A DNA stretch of 32,923 bases from Rhizobiales bacterium Ga0077524. Its GTDB lineage: Bacteria; Pseudomonadota; Alphaproteobacteria; Rhizobiales; Hyphomicrobiaceae. The translations under genes were made by a program, and so were the position numbers. Each line of letters opens with the position of its first letter. The stretch's first letter is position 1. The stretch is taken from NCBI GenBank assembly GCA_001464755.1, contig LNDR01000379.1, positions 1 through 32,923 of the forward strand. The letters are read 5' to 3'. Below, piece by piece: positions 15,368 through 24,054 of the stretch. The notes under the pieces are model-generated. The model searched no databases. It had not been told where the DNA came from and saw nothing but the letters and a program-made list of their open reading frames with translations.

Positions 15368-16660
15368 GTGTCTCCCTCCAGCGCCGAGATCCGTCGTGCC
15401 GTCCTTTCCCAGGAGGGTGACGTTGCTGCCCTGTTCGACGAGTTGCGTGCGGGCAGCCTCGATCCGGTCGGGCCGGGTGTGACGCGGGACACGTTCGGGG
15501 CGGGTGAGCAATTCGGCTATCGCGTGATTGAGAGGGTGGCACGCGGTCTCGGTCTCGAGCAGAAGTACGACCACGCGGCCAACCTTTTCATGACGCTGCC
15601 AGGGCGTGACCGTGGGCGCCCGCGCATCATGATGGGCTCGCATCTCGACTCGGTCGGGAATGGCGGCAATTTCGACGGGGCGGCGGGGGTTGTCGCGGGG
15701 CTCGTCGCGATGGGGGCGCTGAAGGCTCTGGGTATTCTGCCGGCCTGCGACGTGACGACAATGGCGATCCGGGCGGAGGAAAGCGTCTGGTTCGAGGTCT
15801 CGTACATCGGCTCGCGGTCGGCGTTCGGAGTGCTTCCGGACGGTGCGCTCGAGGCCAAGCGCACGGATACGGGCCGCCCGCTCGCAGAGCACATGGCGGA
15901 GTGCGGCGCCGACGTCGATGCGGTGCGCAGGCGGGTGGCCTCGCTTTCGGCGAGAGACATCGCAGCGTGGGTGGAGGTCCACATTGAGCAGGCCCCCCAG
16001 CTGATCGAGGCCGGCCTGTCGGTAGCCGTCGGCACGGGGGTGCCAGGCAACTTCCGCTATCCGGAGATCAACATTCACGGCGAGTGGGCGCACGTGGGAT
16101 TGCCGCGGCGCTTCCGTCACGATGCGGTGCTGGCAGCGAGTGATTTCGCGCTTGGCCTCGACGAGATCTGGAAGGCAGCGGACGCCGCAAAGCGGCCGAT
16201 GGCCTTCACGATCGGCCGCTTCTACTCGGATGCACGGGAGCATGCGCTGACGAAAGTGGCGGGGTTGATGACACTGAGCCTCGACGTCCGGGCCTACGAC
16301 AAAGCCCACCTGATCGACCTTGAAGCCCAGGTTCTGGCGCTCGCGCGCGACATCGAGAGGAACCGCGGCGTGCGCGTGGATCTCGGCAAGCGGGCGTCGG
16401 CGGACGTGGCGCCCTCCAATCCGCAGCTGATGCATGCGCTGACCGAGGCGGCAGGCGCCATCGGCATCCCAACCATGCCCCTCGCCAGCCCCGCGTCACA
16501 CGATACGGCGACATTCACGGTGGCCGGCGTGCCGTCGTGCATGCTGTTCGTGCGCAATGCGAACGGTAGCCACAATCCCCACGAGGCGATGGAAATCAGC
16601 GATTTTCTCGATACGGCGTCAGTGCTGACGCAGTGGCTCGTCGGTGCCGTGCACGAGTAA
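15368..16660 (+). CDS. M20-family Zn-dependent hydrolase (N-carbamoyl-amino acid hydrolase / allantoate amidohydrolase type)
   Basis: A 430-residue M20/M28-fold dinuclear zinc amidohydrolase of the hydantoinase/carbamoylase group. Metal and catalytic motifs in order: GSHLDSV (His92, Asp94), NFDGAAGV (Asp103), catalytic Glu137-Glu138 (RAEESVWF), HIEQAP (His205), and a C-terminal NGSHNPHEA histidine. The family removes carbamoyl or ureido groups to release ammonia and CO2. EESVWF replaces the usual EEG-RF and HIEQAP replaces HIEQGP, so the substrate pocket may differ. The start is GTG 15368 with AGGAG 8 bases upstream. Standing beside a PuuE-like ring opener and an aminotransferase, it would fit ureide or hydantoin-like breakdown. 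Confidence 0.9.
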   Translation: MSPSSAEIRRAVLSQEGDVAALFDELRAGSLDPVGPGVTRDTFGAGEQFGYRVIERVARGLGLEQKYDHAANLFMTLPGRDRGRPRIMMGSHLDSVGNGGNFDGAAGVVAGLVAMGALKALGILPACDVTTMAIRAEESVWFEVSYIGSRSAFGVLPDGALEAKRTDTGRPLAEHMAECGADVDAVRRRVASLSARDIAAWVEVHIEQAPQLIEAGLSVAVGTGVPGNFRYPEINIHGEWAHVGLPRRFRHDAVLAASDFALGLDEIWKAADAAKRPMAFTIGRFYSDAREHALTKVAGLMTLSLDVRAYDKAHLIDLEAQVLALARDIERNRGVRVDLGKRASADVAPSNPQLMHALTEAAGAIGIPTMPLASPASHDTATFTVAGVPSCMLFVRNANGSHNPHEAMEISDFLDTASVLTQWLVGAVHE

Positions 16661-16764
16661 CCGATGCGGCTCGCGACGGCCGTGGTGTTGTCATTTCGGC
16701 GCAATCGCGCGTCCGGCGTCGGGTCTCACAAGAGGCAAGGCTCGACCCGATCTCCGGGTTCACG

Positions 16765-18411
16765 TCACGCCAGCTCCGGCACGAGGATCGGGTCGAGGGC
16801 GGGCTTGCCGAGGACCATGTCGGCGCCCTTCTCGGCGATCATCATGGTTGCGGCATTGAGGTTGGCCGAGATCATGGCGGGCATGACCGAGGCGTCGATC
16901 ACACGCAGGCCCTCTATGCCGCGAACACGCAACTGATCGTCGACGACGGAGGTCGGGTCGTTGGCGGGGCCCATGCGGCAGGTGCCCATCAGGTGGTAGG
17001 TGCTCGAGCCCCATTGGCGGGCTGCGGCGAGCAACTCGTCATCGGACTGGACGTTGGCGCCTGGGTACTCCTCGCCGTCGAGATAGGGCTTCATCGGCGT
17101 CGTGTTGATCAGCCGGCGGGCGAACTTCATGGCGGCGACGGTGACGCGGCGGTCGGTCTCCTCGGCGAGATAGTTCGGCTGGATCGACGGCTTGTCGAAC
17201 GGGTCGGACGAGCGGGCACGCACATAGCCGCGACTGACCGGGCGGTGCTGCCAGGCCGCGACGGTGAGGCCCGGGAAATCGTCGAGCAAGCCGTGTCGGC
17301 CCTGCTTGTAGCTCGCCGGCGTGAACAGGAATTGCAGGTCGTTCGGGCGCGTCGCCTCGTCGGAGTGCCAGAAGCCGTAGACCATGGAGGGGCTGAGCGC
17401 GAGAATACTTTCACGGCCGGTGAAGTATTTGACGATCTCTCCCGCGAGGCGGAGGCCCTTCGAGCGCTCGTTCAAGGTCCCGATGCCCTTCACGCGCACG
17501 CCGAAACGGGGCGCGTAGTGATCGGCGAGGTTCTCGCCGACGCCGGCAAGCTCGTGGCGCACCTCGATACCAAGGGAGCGCAGCAGGGCACCGGGACCGA
17601 TGCCGGACACCTGCAGCAGTTGGGGCGAGTTTACCGAGCCGCCGGAGACGATCACCTCGCGACGGGCGTGGACCTCGGTGAGGGCGCCGCCCCGGCCGCC
17701 CTTGGCATAGGCGACGCCGACGGCGCGCTTGCCTTCGAGGATAAGCCGCGCGGCATGGGCGTTGGTTCGGATGGTCAGGTTGGGGCGTGAACGGGCGGGG
17801 TCGAGGAACGCGCGCGCGGTCGACATGCGGCGGCCCTTGTTGGCCGTGCGCTGCACGTAGGAGATGCCCTCCTGGCGCTCGCCGTTGTAGTCCCGGTTGC
17901 GGGGGATGCCGAGCTCGGCGGCACCTTTCAGGAAGGCTTCGCACAAGGGATGCGTCACGCCGAGATCGGTGACCGTGAGATTGCCCTGGCGGCCGCGGAA
18001 CGTATCGTCGGCATCACCGATACGCTGCTCGGTACGCCGGAAATAGGGGAGAACGTCGTTATAGCCCCAGCCGCGGTTTCCCTTCTGAGCCCAACCGTCG
18101 AAGTCCATGCGCTGGCCGCGATTGTAGATGTGACCGTTGATAGACGACGAGCCGCCGAGCGTCTTGCCGCGCGGCACCGCGATGACGCGGCCGTTGGTCC
18201 ACTCGCTGGTCTCGGCCTCGTAGAGCCAGTTCACGCTCTTCATTGTGAGCGTGTGGATAAAGCCGGCAGGAATGTGAATGAACGGGTGCCAATCCCTGGG
18301 GCCTGCCTCGAGCACGCAGACCGAATGGCGGCCATCCGCCGACAGCCTGTTCGCCAGAATGGACCCGGCCGAGCCTGCTCCCACGATTACATAGTCGAAC
18401 GTATCCGCCAT
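16765..18411 (-). CDS. GMC-family FAD oxidoreductase (choline dehydrogenase-like)
   Basis: A 548-residue glucose-methanol-choline oxidoreductase. N-terminal FAD-binding VIVGAGSAGSILANRLS; GMC signature 1 region RGKTLGGSSSINGHIYNRG; GMC signature 2 region SGGSVNSPQLLQVSGIGPG; C-terminal HLMGTCRMG and RVIDASVMPAMISANLNAAT with the active-site His/Asn region. It oxidises a primary or secondary alcohol using FAD. Length is normal for the family. ATG 18411 has GGAGGCG upstream at good spacing. It is divergent from the unknown gene at 18623; the 211 bases between hold a doubled operator-like sequence. Convergent with the amidohydrolase gene, 104 bases apart. Confidence 0.94.
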   Translation of the reverse strand: MADTFDYVIVGAGSAGSILANRLSADGRHSVCVLEAGPRDWHPFIHIPAGFIHTLTMKSVNWLYEAETSEWTNGRVIAVPRGKTLGGSSSINGHIYNRGQRMDFDGWAQKGNRGWGYNDVLPYFRRTEQRIGDADDTFRGRQGNLTVTDLGVTHPLCEAFLKGAAELGIPRNRDYNGERQEGISYVQRTANKGRRMSTARAFLDPARSRPNLTIRTNAHAARLILEGKRAVGVAYAKGGRGGALTEVHARREVIVSGGSVNSPQLLQVSGIGPGALLRSLGIEVRHELAGVGENLADHYAPRFGVRVKGIGTLNERSKGLRLAGEIVKYFTGRESILALSPSMVYGFWHSDEATRPNDLQFLFTPASYKQGRHGLLDDFPGLTVAAWQHRPVSRGYVRARSSDPFDKPSIQPNYLAEETDRRVTVAAMKFARRLINTTPMKPYLDGEEYPGANVQSDDELLAAARQWGSSTYHLMGTCRMGPANDPTSVVDDQLRVRGIEGLRVIDASVMPAMISANLNAATMMIAEKGADMVLGKPALDPILVPELA

Positions 18412-18468
18412 CGTCGCCTCCCTGGCCTATCCCGCATCTTTGGGCGAATACTGGCGCGGCGGAGGCAA

Positions 18469-18501
18469 GAGGACAATCCTCGTTGGGGTGGACAATCCTC
18501 G
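18469..18501. repeat. Doubled 12-bp operator-like sequence between divergent genes
   Basis: GGACAATCCTCG occurs at 18471-18482 and again at 18490-18501, 19 bases apart (about two helical turns). The first copy is part of the inverted repeat GAGGACAATCCTC (18469-18481). It sits in the 211-base divergent gap between the GMC oxidoreductase (leftward) and the unknown protein (rightward), a likely place for a shared regulator. No regulator gene is visible in the window. Confidence 0.6.
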
Positions 18502-18622
18502 AGAGTGCGACAGGCGTTTGACTTCGCCCGAGGGTGTGCCACGCTTGGTGCGCGTTCGCAGGCAACGATGCAGTCGAGATCGTGCCCGGGATACCCCACT
18601 CGCGCGGCCGAGGAGTATTTAC

Positions 18623-20233
18623 ATGCCCCAGACAGAAGCCTCCGCTCAGAACATCCCCACAGATGCCCGCCGGCTCTACGACAAGCTCGAAGAGCGCATC
18701 CTCGATCGCGATCAGGTTGGCGCCAGCCAAGCCTACTACGGCCTCGTCAAGGCCGGCCGGCCGCTGCCGGAGTTGGTCAACGAAGGGGTTCGCATCCACG
18801 CGCCACTCACTCACGTCCCCTATCACGAGCGCATCGACAAAGGCTTCGTGAACTTCGTCAACAACGACCACTGCCTGCTTTCCGCACGCGCGACGACGCA
18901 TCTGGCCAAGTTGATGCCGAAGGAACTCGCCGGGCTGCCGATGGCGCAGACGGTCTGGTACATCCCGACCGGGCTCGATATCTGGAACCAGAAGATCAAC
19001 AAGGCGCCAGGGCACTATTCGCGCGGCATGGAGCCGATCAAGGGTGCGCCGGTGAAGCCCGTCGTGCACTGGCCGGACCAGACCGCCGAGCACATCGAGG
19101 GCTCGCTCGACGAGAAGCTCGACCAGTGGCTGGATCTTGTGCACCGCGGGCACGTGCTCGATGCCTATCGCGTGTTCCTCGGCATCATGGAGGAGCCGGG
19201 GAGCCGCAAGGAGGCGCTGGCGCAACTGTGCTTTGCGGGTCTGATCGACCTGCAGGATCGGGTCTATCTCAATCGGTCCTACACCACGGGGCACAAGTCG
19301 TTCCGGGCGCGGGCGACAGTGGAACTCGGCAATTTCGTCGGCTGGGACAACGCCCATCACGTCCTCTACGCAGGTGCGCTCGACATCGGCATTGGGCCGC
19401 GCTGGTACTCGACCTACGAGATGGCCTGCAACTGCATCACGCACTACATCGAGAAGCAGAAGATGTCTGCAATTCCCTATGGCGGGGCGACGGCGAAGGA
19501 GGCCGAAATTCTGCGCCAGACGACGCCGTTGTCGAAGGACGAGGCCGAGGCCTTCCTCGACGTGGTGCTCCATGGGCAAGAGCCGGGCTTCCAGGAGGCG
19601 CTCAGTCGATTGTTGCTGGCGGGTAAGGGGCCGCGGCAGATCCTCGACGTGCTCCAGGTCGGGGGCGCGCAGGTGCTGCTCGAGACGCAGGACACGCTGA
19701 ATTTCTCGATTCCCCAGCATTGCTATGAGTATCTCAATACGCTTGGCTGGTTTTACGATACGTTCGAGCATCCGCAGCGCTTGAAGCTGCTCTATGTTGC
19801 GACGGCATATCTCAACCGGAATGCGTGGCACAATCGGCAGGTCGGTGATGGGCGAGAGGCACGGGCCGATCTGCCATCCGGCGCCAACGCGAAAAGCACG
19901 AGCCAGATGCTCGAGCAGGTCGCCGCAGCGACAATAGCGCTCGACGGGCCGCAGGCGATTGCGTGGGCGCGCGCCTATCTGGCGTCCGGTGGTGACGGTG
20001 GTGCGCTCGCGCAGCAGTTGGCCATCGCGGCGACGCGCATCGGTAACGATCCCCACAATCAGGAGCTCGGGCAGCTTCTCGTCGAAGATTACGTCAAGAA
20101 CCGCAGCTTCGACCGTAACCGGCTGCTGCTCGCCTGCGTCCAACACACGGCGGTGCACCGCAAGTACGGCGACTACCTCGAGGCGAGCCGACGCTATGGC
20201 GATGCCATGGGGATCGGCGGGCTGGCAGCGTGA
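18623..20233 (+). CDS. Conserved-looking all-helical protein of unrecognised family
   Basis: A 536-residue soluble protein that I cannot assign to a family. Predicted to be almost entirely helical, without signal peptide or membrane segment. The N-terminal half is rich in His, Asn and aromatic residues: THVPYHERIDKGFVNFVNND, GLDIWNQKINKAPGHYSRGM, ELGNFVGWDNAHHVLYAGAL, YSTYEMACNCITHYIEK. The C-terminal half looks like helical repeats (SRLLLAGKGPRQILDVLQVG, NFSIPQHCYEYLNTLGWFYD, FEHPQRLKLLYVATAYLNRN). Several His/Cys clusters could bind a metal or cofactor, but no known motif is met. The questin-oxidase-like families share a similar helical, His-rich style; this is only an impression. ATG 18623 has AGGAG 8 bases upstream. 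It is followed 36 bases later by an SDR on the same strand and is divergent from a GMC oxidoreductase, so it probably works in the same catabolic route. Confidence 0.85.
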   Translation: MPQTEASAQNIPTDARRLYDKLEERILDRDQVGASQAYYGLVKAGRPLPELVNEGVRIHAPLTHVPYHERIDKGFVNFVNNDHCLLSARATTHLAKLMPKELAGLPMAQTVWYIPTGLDIWNQKINKAPGHYSRGMEPIKGAPVKPVVHWPDQTAEHIEGSLDEKLDQWLDLVHRGHVLDAYRVFLGIMEEPGSRKEALAQLCFAGLIDLQDRVYLNRSYTTGHKSFRARATVELGNFVGWDNAHHVLYAGALDIGIGPRWYSTYEMACNCITHYIEKQKMSAIPYGGATAKEAEILRQTTPLSKDEAEAFLDVVLHGQEPGFQEALSRLLLAGKGPRQILDVLQVGGAQVLLETQDTLNFSIPQHCYEYLNTLGWFYDTFEHPQRLKLLYVATAYLNRNAWHNRQVGDGREARADLPSGANAKSTSQMLEQVAAATIALDGPQAIAWARAYLASGGDGGALAQQLAIAATRIGNDPHNQELGQLLVEDYVKNRSFDRNRLLLACVQHTAVHRKYGDYLEASRRYGDAMGIGGLAA

Positions 20234-20269
20234 GGAGAAGTCGCCTCAGCTTGAAGCAGGAGTGAGGGC

Positions 20270-21049
20270 ATGCTGCTCAAGGACAAGATCGCGATTGTGA
20301 CTGGGGCCGGGCAGGGCATCGGCTCCGCGACGGCGATGGCGTTGGCAGAGGCCGGCGCCACGGTCGTCACAGCCGACATCGACGGCAAGCTTGCCGAAGC
20401 GGCCGCGCAGGCGATCCAGGCGCATCAGCGCAAGGCCCTCCCACTGACCGTGGACGTCGGCGACGTCGAGAGCATCCAGAGTATGGTCGACCGGACCCTG
20501 GCGGCGCATGGGCGGATCGACATCCTCGTCAACAATGCCGGTGTCACGCGACGCGCCGACATTATGGACATCACCGAGGCCGACTGGGATCGCATCCATC
20601 GCGTCAACGCGAAGGGCGTGTTTTTCTGCCTGCAGGCGGTGGCGCGGGTGATGATCAAGCAGCGTGGCGGGCGGATCATCAATATCGCCTCGATCGCGGG
20701 CAAGGGCTACGCGGGCACGTCGAATGCGGCCTACGCGGCGAGCAAGGGCGCCGTTATCAGCCTGACCAAGACTGCGGCCCAGCAGCTGGGCAAGTACGAC
20801 ATCAACGTCAACTCTGTCTGCCCGGGCGTAACCCGGACGGCGCTAGGCGAAGCCAATTTGCGCGTCCGAGCCCAGGAGGAGGGGCTCAGCATCGAGGCGA
20901 TGGATGCCAAGCGGCTCGAGGCGATCCCCATCCGTCGAGCCAACGATCCGGCTGATATCGCGGCAATGGTGGTGTTTCTGGCGTCTCCAGGCGCGCGCAA
21001 CATCACTGGCCAGTCCTACAACGTGGACGGCGGCATCGTCCCGGATTGA
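20270..21049 (+). CDS. Short-chain dehydrogenase/reductase (SDR)
   Basis: A 259-residue classical SDR. TGAGQGIGS cofactor loop; an Asp after beta-2 (VVTADIDGK) that favours NAD(H); NNAG (VNNAGVTRRADIM); Ser in INIASIAGKG; Tyr-x-x-x-Lys in AAYAASKGA; C-terminal ITGQSYNVDGG. It would interconvert an alcohol and a ketone, plausibly the product of the neighbouring oxidation steps. Start ATG 20270 follows AGGAG by about 9 bases. It lies 36 bases after the unknown 18623-20233 gene, so both form one rightward operon. It converges with the exported protein gene at 21077. Confidence 0.94.
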   Translation: MLLKDKIAIVTGAGQGIGSATAMALAEAGATVVTADIDGKLAEAAAQAIQAHQRKALPLTVDVGDVESIQSMVDRTLAAHGRIDILVNNAGVTRRADIMDITEADWDRIHRVNAKGVFFCLQAVARVMIKQRGGRIINIASIAGKGYAGTSNAAYAASKGAVISLTKTAAQQLGKYDINVNSVCPGVTRTALGEANLRVRAQEEGLSIEAMDAKRLEAIPIRRANDPADIAAMVVFLASPGARNITGQSYNVDGGIVPD

Positions 21050-21076
21050 GCGGCGGATGGTCGAGGAGGGCCGTCA

Positions 21077-21745
21077 TCACCGTTTGCGCGAGACGCAGTC
21101 CTTGCCGTCCCAGCGCAGACGCTTGCCGCAGCCGGGCATCGGCTCGGCCCAGCCGGTCTCCGCGGGTAGCGTGGCGGCATCGGCTCGGCGCGGCGTCTGT
21201 TCAGGCAGTAGGATGCTTCGCTCCGAGGCGGTGTCGCGGGCCTGCCAGTCAGTGCCGGCAAGGATGACGGCAGCTTCCAGCATCAGGCCGTCGCGCAGGG
21301 GGGCAGACCAGCCGTGACCGGCTTCGTAGAAGCGGTAGAAGCGCGTAACGAAGCGAACGCTCACAACGTTGCCTTCGCCGCGATTGATCAGGCAGAAGGG
21401 CGCTTGCGCTTGGACCAAGCCGTCGCGCGGCCCGGAATCGGGCGTGGGCGGCGTCAGATCGAACGGATTGCGCTTTTCGCCCGGCATCGTGTAGGCGGCG
21501 AAGTGGCCCCGGTCGTTGGCGAGCCAGAGCTGCTCGAATAAAGTCTGCGCGCTTTGGATCGCCGTCGAGAACTCGACAGTGACGGCGGTGCAGGGCTCCC
21601 AGCTCGATTTCTCCCCAAGGGCTGCGGCTGGCCCCACCGAAAGCCCGCGCTCCTGGCCGCCGGCGACATGGAGCGAGATGGTCAAGGCCAGCCCAAGCAG
21701 CACTACCGCGCAGGCGCCGTCGCGTCGTCTCGCCAAAATCCACAC
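21077..21745 (-). CDS. Putative exported protein of unknown function
   Basis: A 222-residue protein with no family that I recognise. The N-terminus (WILARRRDGACAVVLLGLAL, then TISLHVAGG) looks like a signal peptide with an Arg-rich n-region. The mature part has four cysteines spread out (SWEPCTAV, APFCLINRG, PGCGKRLRW, KDCVSRK), which could form disulfides in the periplasm. GTG 21745 is preferred over an in-frame TTG at 21781 because it puts the charged residues right at the start and has GGCGGTG upstream; neither site is strong. It is the last gene of a leftward set with SnoaL-like, CMD-like and enoyl-CoA hydratase genes, starting about 96 bases after the SnoaL-like stop. Real gene status is likely but not certain. 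Confidence 0.65.
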   Translation of the reverse strand: MWILARRRDGACAVVLLGLALTISLHVAGGQERGLSVGPAAALGEKSSWEPCTAVTVEFSTAIQSAQTLFEQLWLANDRGHFAAYTMPGEKRNPFDLTPPTPDSGPRDGLVQAQAPFCLINRGEGNVVSVRFVTRFYRFYEAGHGWSAPLRDGLMLEAAVILAGTDWQARDTASERSILLPEQTPRRADAATLPAETGWAEPMPGCGKRLRWDGKDCVSRKR

Positions 21746-21841
21746 TCCGCCATCACCGCCGCGACCTGACGCGCCAGTCAATCGCGACCGCGATGGTGAT
21801 GGTCAACGGAGACTTGTCGGCATGGCAAACGGCGCCTTGCC

Positions 21842-22393
21842 TCAGGACAGCCCTGCCTCCGCGCGGAGGCGGAAAATGGGGTCCGACTTGTCGCGCCGAT
21901 GCGTTGCCCAGTCCGGCTTGATCGGTGGCACTTCACCGAGCGACAGCCGCGTCGTCTCGAAGATCACGATGCGATGTGCGATGCGCCAGACTCCCGCCCG
22001 TCGCTCGACCCGGTCGGCATAGCGGCCGTAATGGGAAAGTTGAACAGGACCGTTGCTCCCGGCAGCGCCGTATTGGCGCTGGGCCTCGGGACCAAGCGTG
22101 TGGGCGGTAAAGAAGTACGTTTCCACTATGGCGACGTCCGGACCGGCGAACTCGATTAGGCATTCGCCGAGGAAATGCATCACCTGGGTGGCGCCGCCCG
22201 TGCGCGACCTGGCGAACTCGATGAAGCCGTCGAGGCCGCCCTTGTAGTCGCCGTGATCGTCGTAAGCGTCGTCGTGGTAGGTGGCGCGCACGCCATCCCA
22301 ATCGGCACGATCGACGCCGCGAGCGTAGCGGCTCATCAGGTCCCGGATCTCATCCTTGTCGATCAGGCGTTGAAGGGCAACAGCGTCGGCCAT
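21842..22393 (-). CDS. SnoaL-like / NTF2-fold protein
   Basis: A 183-residue NTF2-like protein of the SnoaL_4 type. The N-terminal helix pattern LIDKDEIRDLMSRYARGVDR and DWDGVRATYHDDAYDDHGDY is typical. So are a central GGATQVMHFLGECLIEF and the C-terminal strand pair GRYADRVERRAGVWRIAHRI. The family includes polyketide cyclases, ketosteroid isomerase-like enzymes, dehydratases and ring-hydroxylating dioxygenase small-subunit relatives. Here a catalytic role (isomerase, cyclase or hydratase) in the adjacent catabolic set is likely; the exact reaction cannot be read. AGGAGAG sits 4 bases ahead of ATG 22393. It is third in the leftward operon after the enoyl-CoA hydratase and CMD-like genes. 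Confidence 0.9.
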   Translation of the reverse strand: MADAVALQRLIDKDEIRDLMSRYARGVDRADWDGVRATYHDDAYDDHGDYKGGLDGFIEFARSRTGGATQVMHFLGECLIEFAGPDVAIVETYFFTAHTLGPEAQRQYGAAGSNGPVQLSHYGRYADRVERRAGVWRIAHRIVIFETTRLSLGEVPPIKPDWATHRRDKSDPIFRLRAEAGLS

Positions 22394-22482
22394 AGGGCTC
22401 TCCTGTCGATCGGGGGCACGGGTTTGTCAGGCAACATGCAGGGAGGCTGCGAGATCCACGGCCTCCCTGCCCTGCCGGTGGC

Positions 22483-23049
22483 TCAGCGCGGGAACGGCTC
22501 GAGGCCGGGCTTCGCGCCTTCGGGTAGAGCGGTGCGGGCGACGTTCAGCACCATGGCGATCAGTGTGTAGTAGCCGTTGACCGCGGTGAGATCGACGACG
22601 CCTTTCTCGCCGAAGAGTGCGAGTGCGCGGGCGTAGGTGGCATCGCAGACGCACTTGTTCTGGTGCAACTCCGTGGCGAAGTCGTAGACGCACTCCTCGT
22701 CGATCGACATCTCGCGCGGGCGGCGGCCATCGGCGATGGCATCCGCGATTTCCGCGCGCAGGCCTCCCTTCTCGGCGAGCTGACGATGCGCATGCCACTC
22801 GTAGCTCTGGCCCCATTGGCGCGCCGTGATGCAGATCGCCAGCTCGTTCAGGCGCGGCGGCAGCGTGCTCTTGAAGCGGAGGTAGTCGCCCATGCCCTTC
22901 GCGCGGAGCATCACCTCTGGGCTTCGCAACATGGCGGCAAAGGGGCCGCGCACTGGATAGCCGCGGCCTTCTGCGAATGTAGTGGCGGCGGCCTTCTGCT
23001 CGTCCGTCATCTTGTCGTCCGGAATGACCGGCATGCGCTCACGGGACAT
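22483..23049 (-). CDS. Carboxymuconolactone decarboxylase family protein
   Basis: A 188-residue helical protein of the CMD/AhpD superfamily. The core LPPRLNELAICITARQWGQS followed by YEWHAHRQLAEKGG is the family hallmark. The redox CxxC of AhpD is absent, so it is closer to the decarboxylase or lyase side than to peroxidase partners. Such proteins in catabolic operons act on lactones or cyclic keto acids. ATG 23049 has AGAGGGAG about 10 bases upstream. It lies between the enoyl-CoA hydratase (58 bases upstream) and the SnoaL-like gene (89 bases downstream), all leftward. Confidence 0.92.
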   Translation of the reverse strand: MSRERMPVIPDDKMTDEQKAAATTFAEGRGYPVRGPFAAMLRSPEVMLRAKGMGDYLRFKSTLPPRLNELAICITARQWGQSYEWHAHRQLAEKGGLRAEIADAIADGRRPREMSIDEECVYDFATELHQNKCVCDATYARALALFGEKGVVDLTAVNGYYTLIAMVLNVARTALPEGAKPGLEPFPR

Positions 23050-23107
23050 TGTGGTGGGCTCCCTCTTGGGTCGTCAGGATGGCATCAAGCTGAAGCCAGA
23101 CACCGGC

Positions 23108-23866
23108 TCATCGGTACTCAGGCTTGCGCTTTTCGAGGAAGGCCGCAACGCCTTCCTTGAAGTCCGGGCTGGCGCGGACACGGTCGCCGAGGACCTGGTC
23201 GAGGGGCTCTCGGGACTGTGCATGCTCGGCGATCGTGCTCGAGATCTGGGTTTTCACGGCCTGCACGGCGGCCGGGCTGTTGGCGGCGATGGCCCGGGCC
23301 TTGGCCAGCGCCCAGTCGAGCAGCTCGGAGGCCGGGACGACGTCGTTGACGAGGCCGAGGCGGGCGGCGGTGGCAGCGTCGACGAGGCGGCCGGTCAGGA
23401 TCAGGTCCATGGCGTGGACGTAGCCGATCTGCTGGACGAGCTTCACGGTTGCGCCGCCGAACGGATAGATGGCAAAGCGCACCTCAGGCAGGCCGAAGCG
23501 GGCGTGAGGGGCGGCCGCGCGGATGTCGGTCGCAAGCAGCAGCTCGACGCCGCCGCCGGCACAGTCCCCATTGACGGCCGCGATGATCGGCTTCGGAAAA
23601 ACGCTGGTCTTGAGCAGCGACCGGTTGACGATCGCCGCCGTCTCGGCGCTTGCGGTGAGATCGCCGCCGATGTCCGCGCCCGCGCAGAAGCCCTTGTCAC
23701 CGGCGCCGGTGATGACGATGGCGCGGCAGCCGGGATCAGTGGCGAGACGGTCCCAGAGGTCGGCGAGTTCAGCCAGCATGGCGCGGGGCATGGCGTTGCG
23801 CTTGGCCTGATTGTCGAGGGTGATCAGGACGACGTGAGGCTCGGCCTCTTGAACGAGAAGTGGCAT
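23108..23866 (-). CDS. Enoyl-CoA hydratase/isomerase (crotonase family)
   Basis: A 252-residue crotonase. CoA/oxyanion loop GFCAGADIGGD; second oxyanion and catalytic region CAGGGVELLLATDIR with Glu108; FGLPEVRFA with Glu128. Both glutamates of true enoyl-CoA hydratases are in place, so hydration of a 2-enoyl-CoA is likely. ATG 23866 is preceded by GAGAG at about 9 bases. It leads a four-gene leftward operon and is divergent from an acyl-CoA ligase gene (24055). The two probably share one control region of 188 bases and work in one route: activation to a CoA ester, then hydration. Confidence 0.95.
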   Translation of the reverse strand: MPLLVQEAEPHVVLITLDNQAKRNAMPRAMLAELADLWDRLATDPGCRAIVITGAGDKGFCAGADIGGDLTASAETAAIVNRSLLKTSVFPKPIIAAVNGDCAGGGVELLLATDIRAAAPHARFGLPEVRFAIYPFGGATVKLVQQIGYVHAMDLILTGRLVDAATAARLGLVNDVVPASELLDWALAKARAIAANSPAAVQAVKTQISSTIAEHAQSREPLDQVLGDRVRASPDFKEGVAAFLEKRKPEYR

Positions 23867-24054
23867 GGGGGAAGCTCTCTCGACAGGCGGCAGCGCGGCC
23901 GATGGTGGGGAGGGTAGACAGGGGGCGGTGGCAATCGGTATCTACTCGGCCTCACGTTAGCCGCGGAGCCGGTGGCGGGACAGCCTGCTTGTGTGTCCGG
24001 CTTGTCGCCCCGCAGTGTGCGCCGCACCGAAAGCGAAGAGCTGGACCGCCAGAC

